Part shown: positions 23,361 to 31,927 of the stretch, piece after piece
Position numbering within the stretch: position 1 is the first letter of the stretch
Layout: each line of letters starts with the position of its first letter
Assembly (NCBI GenBank): GCA_945910815.1
Contig: CAMDZD010000019.1
Coordinates: 1 to 39,956 of the forward strand
Direction: 5' to 3'
DNA length: 39,956 bases
Source of the DNA: an uncultured Clostridia bacterium
Lineage (GTDB): Bacteria > Bacillota > Clostridia > Oscillospirales > Ruminococcaceae
The notes under the pieces: generated by a model
Seen by the model: only the letters and a program-made list of their open reading frames with translations
Databases searched by the model: none
What the model was told of the DNA's origin: nothing
Program-made: the position numbers and the translations under genes

Positions 23361-25619
23361 TTATTCCTGTAACGAAATACCTTTATATATTATTCCATAT
23401 TTGGTTTTATCTTTTTCAAAACGCTTAGCCATTTCCATTCCGAATTTTGTATTCGGCATTCTGTATTCGTTATTTGTTTCCGCCCATTTTATATAAGCTC
23501 CGTAAATCTCGGAAGCTTTTGTCTGACCGTTCCCGACTGTACAGCATTCATCTATAAATGACGAAATAACGTCCATTTCGTGCCTGTATTCAGTTGTAGC
23601 GTCAAGAACGGATTTCGGTTTTGAGAGTCCCTCGCTACGCCATAACAGACAGCCCTCTACCGCCCATTTGAAAATACCTTCGGCTTCCTTTACGAGTTTG
23701 TACTTCAGATTTTTGTCTTTCTTCTCCTCGGGAATCTTTACTTCAAACGGAATCAGATGTATTCTTCGCCATATACCGTCATCAGTTCCGCGGATTCGGG
23801 GTTTATGATTTGTCGCCATCCATATTTTGAACTCGGGTTTGAACTCAAATTCCTCTGCGAACATCTTTCTTGCGGTAACCATATCATCGCCCGTCAACTG
23901 CTTGACGAGTCCCTCATCGAGGAATACTCCCTCATTCGGTTCAACACTGGTAACAAGTCTCGCACCCTTTAATCTTGCAATATCGCTGTTCGGAGCGTTT
24001 CCGGTTCTCTGACTTGTCATAATGGTCTGAGGCTGGATATTTGTCGCATAGTCGCCCATAATGTAGCGTATGATGTCAAGAAATACCGATTTTCCGTTTC
24101 CTCCCGTACCGTGCAGGAAGAATATACACTGTTCGACGGTCAGACCTGTAAGGGAATACCCTACACACTTCTGAATATAGCGGATAAGTTCGGTATTACC
24201 GCCGAAAATGTCATTCAGAAACGACAGCCAGAGTTTTGGTTCGGGAGCATTCGGATTGTAATTCAGCGGTACTTGTTTCGTAATAAATGCGTTCCTGTCG
24301 TGCGGGTAAAGTTTACCGTCCTTAAGGTCTAAAATACCGTTTTTACAGCCCATAACCGACTTGTTTCTGTCAAGCATTTTCGGAATTACGGGCGAATAAT
24401 GTTCGTATTCTTTCAGCATATTCGTCTTTCCGTTATAGTCACGGGTCTTTTTGAGATGTTTCTGAAATGCCTTTTCAAGCTTTTCGTCACCCTGATAAAG
24501 CGGATAGTCATTTTCAAGCATTACCGCAACAGTATCGGCTATTTTGCGATGAAATCCGATATTATCATAGTTCCACTTGCCGTCCGCATAGTAAAGCCAT
24601 TTTTTGTCGGTATAGCAGTAACGGAGTATATCTCCGAACGAGTCAAACATTCTTTCAGCGTTGCCTGTATCGTCAAAACGGTACATCTTTCCGGCAGTTT
24701 TTTCTCTTACCTGTTCGGCAGTGTTATGTATGCTTACGGAATAGCTGTTCTGACCGTAAAACTGCTGACAGCCTGATACAGCCTTTTGAAGAGTCAGTTT
24801 TCCGTATGTACTGTTAGCGGTTTTTCTGTCCCACTTGTCACGCATAAGTCCCGAACTGCGAAAAATTTCGTCCATTTTCTGAACGTCTCCTCCGCACCAG
24901 AACGCAAGCAGATTACAGAATGCAAAATCCGCCTCCGACTGCGAAGAATAATCGGAAAAATCGCCGTTATAAAGCTTTCGAAATTTCTCTCCGTTAGCGG
25001 ATTTCATAGCTTTATCGATAATATCCTGACTGCTGATACTTGCGGGAGTGCATACTGTCGGAATTGATTTGCTTTGTACAGTCTGTCCGAAATACTTCTG
25101 ATGAAGTGATTTTATAGTTTCCGTACCGTCCGAAATCATACTGAATTTACCGCATATTTTTCCCGTCATTACGAAAAATCTACCGCTGTCGTACATTTCA
25201 ACGTTATATTTACTGCTTTTCCGTCCGCCTGACGGCAATTTTCCTCTGCAAATCAGATGAGTTCCCGTACCGCTCTGCGAGAGTTCCATATAAGTCTTAA
25301 GCTGATTGGAAAATTCTCCGAAAATATTGTTTTCGTCTCCGTCAAGATACTGCTTTAAAATATCCTGTCTGTCGTCAATATCTACTCCGAAATATCCCGA
25401 ACCGCTGAACATAAATCCTATACCCGCAAAGTCCGATGATACTCTTACGGCGGTATCAAAATCGCTCCAGCTTTCAGGATTATTACTCTGGGCAGGCTTG
25501 TAAGTCAGCGGATTTATCGGGATTTTGCTTATTCCGGAATGGGCTTTAGGGTCGGGAACTGCTTTCCAGCATACCCAGTTTTTAAGCGTTCTGAGTTCAT
25601 CGGGGATTAATTCATACAT
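23361..25619 (-). CDS. Primase-helicase (phage/plasmid P4-type, D5-like)
   Basis: A 752-residue replication protein. The N-terminal ~200 residues look like an archaeo-eukaryotic-type primase domain with FGVDIDD near residue 80 as the metal-binding Asp pair. The middle part matches D5_N, and the C-terminal SF3 helicase has Walker A HGTGGNGKSVFLDIIR (about residue 500) and a later WMATNHKPRIRGTDDGIWRR (sensor and Arg-finger region). The ATG at 25619 follows AAGGAG; an earlier TTG at 25640 overlaps that site and is rejected. The candidate origin lies directly downstream. Confidence 0.94.
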   Translation of the reverse strand: MYELIPDELRTLKNWVCWKAVPDPKAHSGISKIPINPLTYKPAQSNNPESWSDFDTAVRVSSDFAGIGFMFSGSGYFGVDIDDRQDILKQYLDGDENNIFGEFSNQLKTYMELSQSGTGTHLICRGKLPSGGRKSSKYNVEMYDSGRFFVMTGKICGKFSMISDGTETIKSLHQKYFGQTVQSKSIPTVCTPASISSQDIIDKAMKSANGEKFRKLYNGDFSDYSSQSEADFAFCNLLAFWCGGDVQKMDEIFRSSGLMRDKWDRKTANSTYGKLTLQKAVSGCQQFYGQNSYSVSIHNTAEQVREKTAGKMYRFDDTGNAERMFDSFGDILRYCYTDKKWLYYADGKWNYDNIGFHRKIADTVAVMLENDYPLYQGDEKLEKAFQKHLKKTRDYNGKTNMLKEYEHYSPVIPKMLDRNKSVMGCKNGILDLKDGKLYPHDRNAFITKQVPLNYNPNAPEPKLWLSFLNDIFGGNTELIRYIQKCVGYSLTGLTVEQCIFFLHGTGGNGKSVFLDIIRYIMGDYATNIQPQTIMTSQRTGNAPNSDIARLKGARLVTSVEPNEGVFLDEGLVKQLTGDDMVTARKMFAEEFEFKPEFKIWMATNHKPRIRGTDDGIWRRIHLIPFEVKIPEEKKDKNLKYKLVKEAEGIFKWAVEGCLLWRSEGLSKPKSVLDATTEYRHEMDVISSFIDECCTVGNGQTKASEIYGAYIKWAETNNEYRMPNTKFGMEMAKRFEKDKTKYGIIYKGISLQE

Positions 25620-25700
25620 CTTTTTTTTACTCCTTTTCAAAAATATTTTTTTAAAACAAACCTCCTTTCAATAACAGTTCCAAAACAGCCCTTTTTTAAC

Positions 25701-25738
25701 CTGAAGCGTTTAAAATTCACAGAAATTTTAAATTTCAG
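25701..25738 (-). other. AT-rich inverted repeat after the DUF669 gene
   Basis: A stem formed by TTTAAAATT (25709-25717) and AATTTTAAA (25724-25732), extended outward by CTGAA/TTCAG. It sits at the DUF669 stop and before the primase start. There is no U-run directly after it on the minus strand, so a processing or stability element fits better than a terminator. The rest of 25641-25734 shows only the primase ribosome site. Confidence 0.4.
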
Positions 25739-26301
25739 AACGGAATATCATCAGGACTGATAACTTCTTCAAAATCGTCAAGCGGATTATTCTGCGATAC
25801 AAATGTTTCAGCAGGTTTCTGCACAAAATTATCCGATGTCTGAACGCCTTTAAACTGGTGCTTACATTCGGGGAATTTTGTATCCGAAAGTCCGTAAAGC
25901 TGGTCTATTTTTACCGAAGTTTTTCCTTTGTATTCCTCGTGATGAACCGTCACACGCATACACTTGTTTACAAGCTCCTTGCAAAGCTCCGCAACGGATT
26001 CAAACTCCTTTCCGTCAGGTATTCCGCAATGCTTGACTACGTTCATAAGATGAGAAAAATTATAGTTGCTTACCTGTATATCCATATCGTTCGGATTTTT
26101 CTTTTTCCATATTTCAAGAAATAAAGTACGGTTTTTGCAGTTCTGTTCCACGTCATTTCGTACTGCAAGACAAAAATTAAGCTTTGTATTTGTACCGTTG
26201 TAAGATGATTTTTCATCAATTTTAGCGATTATAACTTCATAGTCGCCCTCGGGTATGAGTTCATAGTCGTTGATTGCCTTTGAATCTGTTCTGAATGCCA
26301 T
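25735..26301 (-). CDS. DUF669 family protein with SSB-like acidic tail
   Basis: A 188-residue protein of the DUF669 family (KAINDYELIPEGDYEVIIAK opening; LFLEIWKKKNPNDMDIQV in the middle; a basic VNKCMRVTVHHEEYKGKTSV segment). The C-terminus is a disordered linker ending exactly DDIPF, the acidic-aromatic tip of bacterial single-stranded DNA-binding proteins that recruits replication partners. Given its place between VRR-NUC nuclease and primase genes, an SSB-like role is likely. The tail match is seen directly; the function is inference. Confidence 0.86.
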   Translation of the reverse strand: MAFRTDSKAINDYELIPEGDYEVIIAKIDEKSSYNGTNTKLNFCLAVRNDVEQNCKNRTLFLEIWKKKNPNDMDIQVSNYNFSHLMNVVKHCGIPDGKEFESVAELCKELVNKCMRVTVHHEEYKGKTSVKIDQLYGLSDTKFPECKHQFKGVQTSDNFVQKPAETFVSQNNPLDDFEEVISPDDIPF

Positions 26302-26303
26302 TT

Positions 26304-26618
26304 TTATTTACCTCCTATAAGTTTGAGTGCGTCATCTGCACTTCTGCATATTCCGGCAACAGCTCCGCATAAAATCATCTGATTTATAAAATGTTTCTGT
26401 TCCTTTGAAGCTCTGCCGGATTTTGTTTTTACCTCGATAAATACCGCTTTACCGTCAGATTTGCGGAATCCGAACAAGTCTGAAAAGCCTTTCGGTACTC
26501 CGGTTGAAAAATATCTGCCGTCCTGAGTATATCCCTTACCTACATTCATTCGGAAAATTACGCAGTACGGTGATAAAGCGACTCTGATTTCGTTCTGAAT
26601 CCTATGTTCTTCTGTCAT
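26304..26618 (-). CDS. VRR-NUC domain nuclease
   Basis: A 104-residue stand-alone VRR-NUC (PD-(D/E)XK) enzyme. The motifs are GVPKGFSDLFGFR (metal-binding Asp), VFIEVKTKSGRASKEQKHFI (ExK plus the conserved Lys/Arg run) and a C-terminal GICRSADDAL. Phage VRR-NUC proteins are thought to resolve branched DNA or act as recombination nucleases. Coupled to the helicase gene by a four-base overlap. Confidence 0.93.
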   Translation of the reverse strand: MTEEHRIQNEIRVALSPYCVIFRMNVGKGYTQDGRYFSTGVPKGFSDLFGFRKSDGKAVFIEVKTKSGRASKEQKHFINQMILCGAVAGICRSADDALKLIGGK

Positions 26619-27958
26619 AACATACCTCTGTTTCTTGCCTGATAGTACGCCCAGCCCGTTTTGTATCCGTGACTTTTGGCATAGTCAAGCAGTTCCTTAT
26701 AATTTTTGCAGTCGTCGGGAGTTTTCAGATTAATTCTGAATCCCTCAATTTTCTGAATTTCTGTTTCCGTATCGGACTGGATTTCCTTACGGACTTTCTT
26801 TGCAACAGGTTCACCGCAATGCGGACACATTTCAGCCTTTATGCCGTTCTTAATCAGCGGAAATACCGAATAGCAGTTTTTACAAGTATAAAAGCGTTCT
26901 TCTTCTTCCTCATCGGGAATGATTTTTTCGGATTTTTTTCTGCCCTCAAGACTCCATTCACGGTCATCATCAGGCATTCCGAAACGGGCATAGTTCCCGA
27001 CGTGGTCGAGAATTACCGCACGTTTGTCCTCTCTGTACCGCATACATCTCATTGACTGCTGAATGTAAAGCGTAAGGGATTTTGTAGGACGGAGCATTAT
27101 AACGCAATTGCAGTCGGGAACGTCGAACCCCTCGGAAATCAAATCGACGTTGCAGAGAATATCAATTGCACCTCTGCGGAATTTTTCGATAATTTTATCT
27201 CTTTCGGATTTCGGAGTTTTTCCGTCTATATGTACCGCCTCAATGCCCGATTCCGAAAACTTTTCCGCCATTTGTCTTGAATGTTTAACTGTTGTACAGT
27301 AACATACAGCCTGTAAGCCGTCCGCATATTTTTTGTAATAGCTGATTACATCTCCGAAAACCTTTCTTTCAATCATAACCGATTCAGCTGATTTAACGTC
27401 ATATTCGCCGTTTCTGACCTTGATATCCGATATATCCGCAACATTCGGAGCATAGTAGTCATACGGTGCAAGACAGTGATTTTCAATAAGCCATTTCGCC
27501 GATACACCGACTATTAATTCATCGTTTACATCTTTAAGCCCCGAACCGTCAAGCCGGACGGGAGTTGCAGTAACTCCCACCCGATAGCTTGCCGAAAAAT
27601 AATCATATATTTTCTTGTAGCTTGTAGCTTTACTGTGATGATTTTCGTCCGTAATAATCAATGACGGATACGGAATTTTGTTAAGTCTGCGACAAGCCGT
27701 CTGCACCATCATTATTCTGCAATAACGCATATCGACTCCCCACCAGCGAAAAGTCTTGTCAATCTGGTCGCAGAGTTCCTTTCGGTGAACGATAAAGAGA
27801 ACCTGTTTTCCGTTCAGAGTAGCTTTCCTTGCCATTTCCGCAACTATAACCGACTTTCCGCCACCGCAAGGAAGTACGATACACGGAGCTTTTCTGCCTT
27901 TATGCCACGCAACACTGACTTTGTTTACAAGGTCAGCCTGATACGCTCTCAACGGCAT
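26615..27958 (-). CDS. SF2 DEAD/DEAH-type helicase
   Basis: A 447-residue SF2 helicase. Motif I LPCGGGKS (29-36), motif II IITDENHHS (DENH in place of DEAH), motif III VTATPVRLDG, motif V SEGFDVPDCNCVIMLRPT and motif VI QQSMRCMRYREDKRAV are all visible. A C-terminal zinc finger (CKNCYSVF, CPHCGEPV) and a GWAYYQARNRGML tail follow. Probably unwinds recombination or replication intermediates. It overlaps the RecA-like gene by 26 bases. Confidence 0.94.
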   Translation of the reverse strand: MPLRAYQADLVNKVSVAWHKGRKAPCIVLPCGGGKSVIVAEMARKATLNGKQVLFIVHRKELCDQIDKTFRWWGVDMRYCRIMMVQTACRRLNKIPYPSLIITDENHHSKATSYKKIYDYFSASYRVGVTATPVRLDGSGLKDVNDELIVGVSAKWLIENHCLAPYDYYAPNVADISDIKVRNGEYDVKSAESVMIERKVFGDVISYYKKYADGLQAVCYCTTVKHSRQMAEKFSESGIEAVHIDGKTPKSERDKIIEKFRRGAIDILCNVDLISEGFDVPDCNCVIMLRPTKSLTLYIQQSMRCMRYREDKRAVILDHVGNYARFGMPDDDREWSLEGRKKSEKIIPDEEEEERFYTCKNCYSVFPLIKNGIKAEMCPHCGEPVAKKVRKEIQSDTETEIQKIEGFRINLKTPDDCKNYKELLDYAKSHGYKTGWAYYQARNRGML

Positions 27959-28823
27959 TGTTTTCCGCCTCCCTGCGTTGTTTTATTTCTTTTGCAAGAC
28001 ATTTTCCGCAAAGCTTTCTGCCGTAGTTTCTGAGAGTTCCCTCGGCTATCTGCTGAATCGTTTTCCCCTTGAAAGGAAGAATACGCTGTCCGCAATCCTG
28101 ACATATTTCGGGTTCAACACCCATATCAAGCCACTCTTTCAGAGATTTACCAAGTTCCGGAGTTATCACGCCCTGCCACTGGTCAAGAAAAGTAGTATCC
28201 TTTGAAGCTGTTGCAATATGATTTCTTGCGATATTCAGAACTATATCAAATTCATATTCGGTATTTTCACGCTGTACGGGTGCAAGTCCGATTTTTACGG
28301 GAACGGTCTTTCCCTTATCGTTGATTTCCATAGCATAAGCCATTTTTGTTCTTAAAGTTACGATTGTATGGCAGTTTACCGAAAGTATCGTATTTACGAG
28401 ATTATTCTGAATTTTTCCCGCTTCGTCCCACGCTGAATAGCTTGTTTTGTCTGTCCTCTTTGCGATTTCCGACTTTATGTCAAGGACTCCGCCCTCATTG
28501 TCCCAGGCGTGCGAAAAGCTGTCAATAATAACTACTCCGTCAGAACCTACTGTTTCAGCACCCTCCTGAACCATTTGTATATACTTTTCGGGCGAAAACG
28601 GTGCTGACATCTCCTGATAGAGAAATTCTCCTGTTCCGAGGTCTGAACGGTTTGCATAGAATCTGGCTCTGCCGTGTTCGGTATCGATAAGAGCGATTTT
28701 TTCCCAGTCCTCCGTAATTCCATAGGCAATCAGAAGTGCGGAAAGAGTTTTCCCCGAACCGCTTGAACCTGCAAGAGCAAGCCTTAATTTCGATTTTTCT
28801 CTTGTAACTTTTGAGTATGGCAT
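27933..28823 (-). CDS. RecA-like phage ATPase (AAA_24 / Sak4-like)
   Basis: A 296-residue P-loop protein. Walker A is AGSSGSGKT (18-26), Walker B-like VVIIDSFSHAWDNEGG is near residue 105, and a sensor-like IVTLRTKMAYAM follows. The C-terminal ~50 residues add a zinc ribbon (CQDCGQRILP and CGKCLAKEI). The family (AAA_24) is common in phage recombination modules. It stands between Gp157 and a helicase, matching a recombination operon. The ATG at 28823 follows GAGGAGG. Confidence 0.9.
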   Translation of the reverse strand: MPYSKVTREKSKLRLALAGSSGSGKTLSALLIAYGITEDWEKIALIDTEHGRARFYANRSDLGTGEFLYQEMSAPFSPEKYIQMVQEGAETVGSDGVVIIDSFSHAWDNEGGVLDIKSEIAKRTDKTSYSAWDEAGKIQNNLVNTILSVNCHTIVTLRTKMAYAMEINDKGKTVPVKIGLAPVQRENTEYEFDIVLNIARNHIATASKDTTFLDQWQGVITPELGKSLKEWLDMGVEPEICQDCGQRILPFKGKTIQQIAEGTLRNYGRKLCGKCLAKEIKQRREAENNAVESVSG

Positions 28824-28834
28824 TTTATTCCTCC

Positions 28835-29296
28835 TCACTTAATCTGAATGTTCATTTTTTCAACGATTCTTACGCCCTCGAACTTCTGACCCGAATCAAT
28901 AGCTGATTTCAGCAATGATTTTTTAGGTTCAGGGGATTTATATGTAAGAAATTCATCGGGGAGCCTGTAAACGTCATCGACTTCAACCGATGAAGATTTA
29001 CGATAGCTTATTGCAACCTTTGCAGTTTTGAATTTTTCACCGTCAAGGACATCTGAAATATATCTTTTCAGATTTTCGGCAAGCTTTTCATCACGTTCCT
29101 TTCTTGCTTTGAGATTTGAAATTTCAGCCTTTATTGCCTCTGCCTCGGCAACGGTATTTTTATACCAGCAGGCAACCGATTCAATCTTATTGTTTTTGTC
29201 CTGTATAAGCTTTTCAAGACGTTCTACGTCAAGTATTTCGCCCGTTTCTTCATCGATACACGAAAGTATCTGACTGTCAATTTCATAGATATTCAT
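28835..29296 (-). CDS. Siphovirus Gp157-like protein
   Basis: A 153-residue protein of the Gp157 family: MNIYEIDSQILSCIDEETGE at the N-terminus, a long coiled coil (residues ~30-90), and the C-terminal YRKSSSVEVDD, LPDEFL and VRIVEKMNIQIK motifs. Function is uncertain; members have been linked to phage resistance in streptococci and are consistently located by recombination genes. Coupled to the upstream gene by a one-base overlap. Confidence 0.93.
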   Translation of the reverse strand: MNIYEIDSQILSCIDEETGEILDVERLEKLIQDKNNKIESVACWYKNTVAEAEAIKAEISNLKARKERDEKLAENLKRYISDVLDGEKFKTAKVAISYRKSSSVEVDDVYRLPDEFLTYKSPEPKKSLLKSAIDSGQKFEGVRIVEKMNIQIK

Positions 29297-30180
29297 TACA
29301 GTTCCTCCATAATTCTGCTGTAAAAATCCTTTGCTTTGCTGATGTAAAATTCATCGGGATTATCCCTGATGAAATCCATAAGCCTTTTTGCACTGTCAAT
29401 CGCATTTGAAAGATAAGCCTTGAATATTGCCTTTGTATCGGTAACCGGAACAGATTTCAGCTTGTTTTCGTATTCAGATTTAAGCTTTTCAATCTCTGCA
29501 TTATGCTTACGGTTCAGATTCAGAACTTCTCTTTCGTTGTCGTCCTGTAATTTGTCGTAACGTTCCGCAAAATCGTTGCTTAGCTTTTCCATAGCCTTTT
29601 CCATATTTTTGATTTCCCTTGACTCTTCGGTAGCTATAACAACGTCACGGGGCTGATTTTCAAGCTCCTCAATCTGCTGTTGCAGTGAGAAACTTTCTTC
29701 TTCGGCTTTCTGGAGTTCCTTTTTTGCTTTTTCGACTTCCTCGATATACTTTTCCTCTGTCTGACGGAGTTTGTCGTTTTCGCCTTTAAGTTCCTTGATT
29801 TGCCTTTCCAGTTCCTTTACGGAAGTGCCTGAAACGTCCGTATTCTTAACTATTTCGTTTCTTGTAACCTCATCAAGCCGTGAAAGAAGATAAAGTTTTT
29901 GTGTTCCGATTTGTTCAGTCGACTGAACAAAATCTTCTGACAAGTTATCAGCAATAGTTATGTAGGTGTATGCCTGAGTACGTTTCATTCCGACTTCGTT
30001 TTCACAGTATTCCGCAAAATTCTGATAGCCTAATTCTTTATAAAGCTTTCCGTCACGCATTTCAAGCAGACTCTTGCCAAGCTCGAAAATAGTGTCCTGA
30101 AGTATCTGTGCATTAGCCTTGATTTTCTTGTCAAGGCTGTATGCACGTGTGTAATTATCAGATATTATAATATCACTCAC
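29296..30180 (-). CDS. DUF3102-like coiled-coil protein with helix-turn-helix region
   Basis: A 294-residue protein. The N-terminal ~100 residues (AQILQDTIFELGKSLLEMRD, YQNFAEYCENEVGMKRTQAY) match DUF3102-type proteins and include an HTH-like stretch. Residues ~125-245 are a long Glu/Lys-rich coiled coil, and the C-terminal 50 residues form a short helical domain. It may be a structural or segregation-type DNA-binding protein. A 22-bp perfect palindrome lies inside the gene (29910-29931) and resembles one upstream of the replication gene. Exact function unknown. Confidence 0.75.
   Translation of the reverse strand: MSDIIISDNYTRAYSLDKKIKANAQILQDTIFELGKSLLEMRDGKLYKELGYQNFAEYCENEVGMKRTQAYTYITIADNLSEDFVQSTEQIGTQKLYLLSRLDEVTRNEIVKNTDVSGTSVKELERQIKELKGENDKLRQTEEKYIEEVEKAKKELQKAEEESFSLQQQIEELENQPRDVVIATEESREIKNMEKAMEKLSNDFAERYDKLQDDNEREVLNLNRKHNAEIEKLKSEYENKLKSVPVTDTKAIFKAYLSNAIDSAKRLMDFIRDNPDEFYISKAKDFYSRIMEEL
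29910..29931. promoter_or_regulatory. 22-bp perfect palindrome (possible binding site, copy 1)
   Basis: A perfect palindrome centred on GTCGAC, core TGTTCAGTCGACTGAACA, inside the DUF3102-like gene. A second palindrome with the same core differing at two symmetric positions lies at 34828-34845. Two near-identical palindromes 4.9 kb apart in the early operon suggest a specific DNA-binding protein. Site function inferred. Confidence 0.55.
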
Positions 30181-31451
30181 GCTGATTTCTTCTCCTTTTT
30201 ACTGAATATTTCTGCAAGATGTACCCTGTAAAGCTCCGTAAATTCGGAAACTTCTTTCGTTGGCGGAGCATTTCTCACACCTCTGACCTGTACAATCTGC
30301 CCGTCTGTACTGATTTCCATAGTATAGTACGGAATATCAGGTTTATCCCTTGCACGTATGAACATAATATGCAGTTTACCCATTGAATGACGTTCCGCAT
30401 ATCCGCCGACACAGTGATGAAGTATTTTTCCCTCTGCAATGATTTCCTCATAGCTTTCCGGCTGACGTATAAAGAGATTACCGGAACTGTATTCAAAAAT
30501 TCTGCGTCCGTTGTAATGTTCCGCAAAAGAAATTCTTGATTTTTCGGTTGCCCTGAAATTTATCAAATCGGCTAATCTTTCGTGCATTGCCTGAAAATTA
30601 CGGGGCATCGATATAGCCGTATCGTGCATATCATAGCCAAGCTCTTTGCACTGGTCTATATAATCACTGTAATCGTAAATACTTATGCTGTTTTCGTTTA
30701 TATATCGTGCAATTCTCTGCGGTTTCAGTCCTGTTTCGTCACAGAAATTTTTCAGAGTTCCATGTTCAAATCGGAATACCTTTGCCATTGCAAGAAGTTC
30801 ATCAGGCTTACACTTCGGAAATCTTTCACGCCAATGTATGTATTCTTCGTAATATCCCTCACTGCCTTTCAGCGTAAAAAATTCAGTACGGTTCAGGTTC
30901 AGCATTTTCAGCAGATTATTGCTTTTCCAGTTGATTTCAGAAGATACTGAAAGAGTTCCTCTTCCGCCCCAGAATCCGTGAGCAAATTCGATAATCGGAT
31001 AATATCCCGATTTCAGGAGATATTCGATATTCGGGTGTTTGCAGTACAATCTCAGATACTCAATAAGAAGATTTCCCGCATATTTTTCCGCAAGCGAATA
31101 TTTCATACACGATTTAGAAATTGCCTGCATATTCAACGCTGTATAGCTGTTGTCAAAACAGCCTCCGTATGAAGTACTGCAGAATACAGGTTCTCGGAAC
31201 TCGGAACGGATACTCCACTTTCCGTTGTAATCTGTTCCATACCTTACAAAACCGTCTTTTGCAAATACATATCTCTGTCTTTCAACCAGTTCGCCGTTCG
31301 TGTAGCGGTGATACCCACGTGCAAAGAGTTCATTTCCATTGGTCAGAAATACTATGAAATTCTTCGCTTTCTTTCCTTTCATCATCTCGCTTATATCTGA
31401 CGGAACAGCAGGAAAACTGCAAAGCAAATCCTGTTTGCGTTCGGTTCTCAT
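30177..31451 (-). CDS. PcfJ-like protein
   Basis: A 424-residue protein with the PcfJ signature near the C-terminus: LHHCVGGYAERHSMGKLHIM, then IPYYTMEISTDGQIVQVRG. The N-terminal ~300 residues are divergent. PcfJ was named from the pCF10 conjugative plasmid and is frequent in phages and mobile elements; its role is unknown. It is directly downstream of a PcfK/AcrIIA9-like gene, the same gene partnership seen on plasmids. Overlaps the next gene by four bases. Confidence 0.88.
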   Translation of the reverse strand: MRTERKQDLLCSFPAVPSDISEMMKGKKAKNFIVFLTNGNELFARGYHRYTNGELVERQRYVFAKDGFVRYGTDYNGKWSIRSEFREPVFCSTSYGGCFDNSYTALNMQAISKSCMKYSLAEKYAGNLLIEYLRLYCKHPNIEYLLKSGYYPIIEFAHGFWGGRGTLSVSSEINWKSNNLLKMLNLNRTEFFTLKGSEGYYEEYIHWRERFPKCKPDELLAMAKVFRFEHGTLKNFCDETGLKPQRIARYINENSISIYDYSDYIDQCKELGYDMHDTAISMPRNFQAMHERLADLINFRATEKSRISFAEHYNGRRIFEYSSGNLFIRQPESYEEIIAEGKILHHCVGGYAERHSMGKLHIMFIRARDKPDIPYYTMEISTDGQIVQVRGVRNAPPTKEVSEFTELYRVHLAEIFSKKEKKSA

Positions 31452-31463
31452 ATCCTCACCGCC

Positions 31464-31829
31464 TTAAAAATCAAGCAGACTGTCAAACGACAGATTCAAA
31501 GCAGATTTCTTTCCGCCTTTTCTGACAGTTATCGGCGGTTCTTCTGAATTTCCGCACAGATTAATCTTCATTATGAACTGCACTTCTGCACCCTCAAAGT
31601 AAAACTGTACAGCTTTTCTGTATACATCGATATCGGAAATACTTCTGCCGATACCCTTTACAACAGTATCAAGACATTCCTGAAACGTCTTTTCCGACTG
31701 TTCTATTGCCTGTTCAAATTCCTTTTCCTGACTGCAAAATTCTTTAAGTGCCTTTGCGGTCTCCGGAGCTATTGCCTGCTGATACTTTCCCTTGATGTCC
31801 GAAACATCAAAATATTTTTCCAAATCCAT
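31464..31829 (-). CDS. PcfK-like / AcrIIA9-related protein (possible Cas9 inhibitor)
   Basis: A 121-residue acidic protein. The central stretch FQECLDTVVKG, then ISDIDVYRKAVQFYFEGAEV, matches PcfK-like proteins, a family that includes the Cas9 inhibitor AcrIIA9. The N-terminal half is helical (ETAKALKEFCSQEKEFEQAI) and the C-terminus ends NLSFDSLLDF. The ATG at 31829 is used because AGGAGG is eight bases upstream, whereas the ATG at 31835 is too close. It starts behind a 17-bp palindrome. Family resemblance is moderately sure; inhibitor activity is only a possibility. Confidence 0.72.
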   Translation of the reverse strand: MDLEKYFDVSDIKGKYQQAIAPETAKALKEFCSQEKEFEQAIEQSEKTFQECLDTVVKGIGRSISDIDVYRKAVQFYFEGAEVQFIMKINLCGNSEEPPITVRKGGKKSALNLSFDSLLDF

Positions 31830-31846
31830 TGACATTCCCTCCTGAT

Positions 31847-31863
31847 AATGCTATAATAGCATT
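31847..31863. promoter_or_regulatory. Palindrome upstream of the PcfK/AcrIIA9-like gene
   Basis: AATGCTA-TAA-TAGCATT, a perfect 7-bp-arm inverted repeat ending just before the ribosome site. It encloses a TATTAT/TATAAT-like sequence, so it could be an operator over a -10 box or an RNA hairpin in the leader. No convincing -35 is visible. The surrounding 31864-31927 is A/T-rich with no gene. Confidence 0.45.
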
Positions 31864-31927
31864 GTTATAAAACTTTTTTTCTTTCTTTATTTATTCCTTT
31901 TTTTCCGTGCCTTTATGGTACGGTTTT

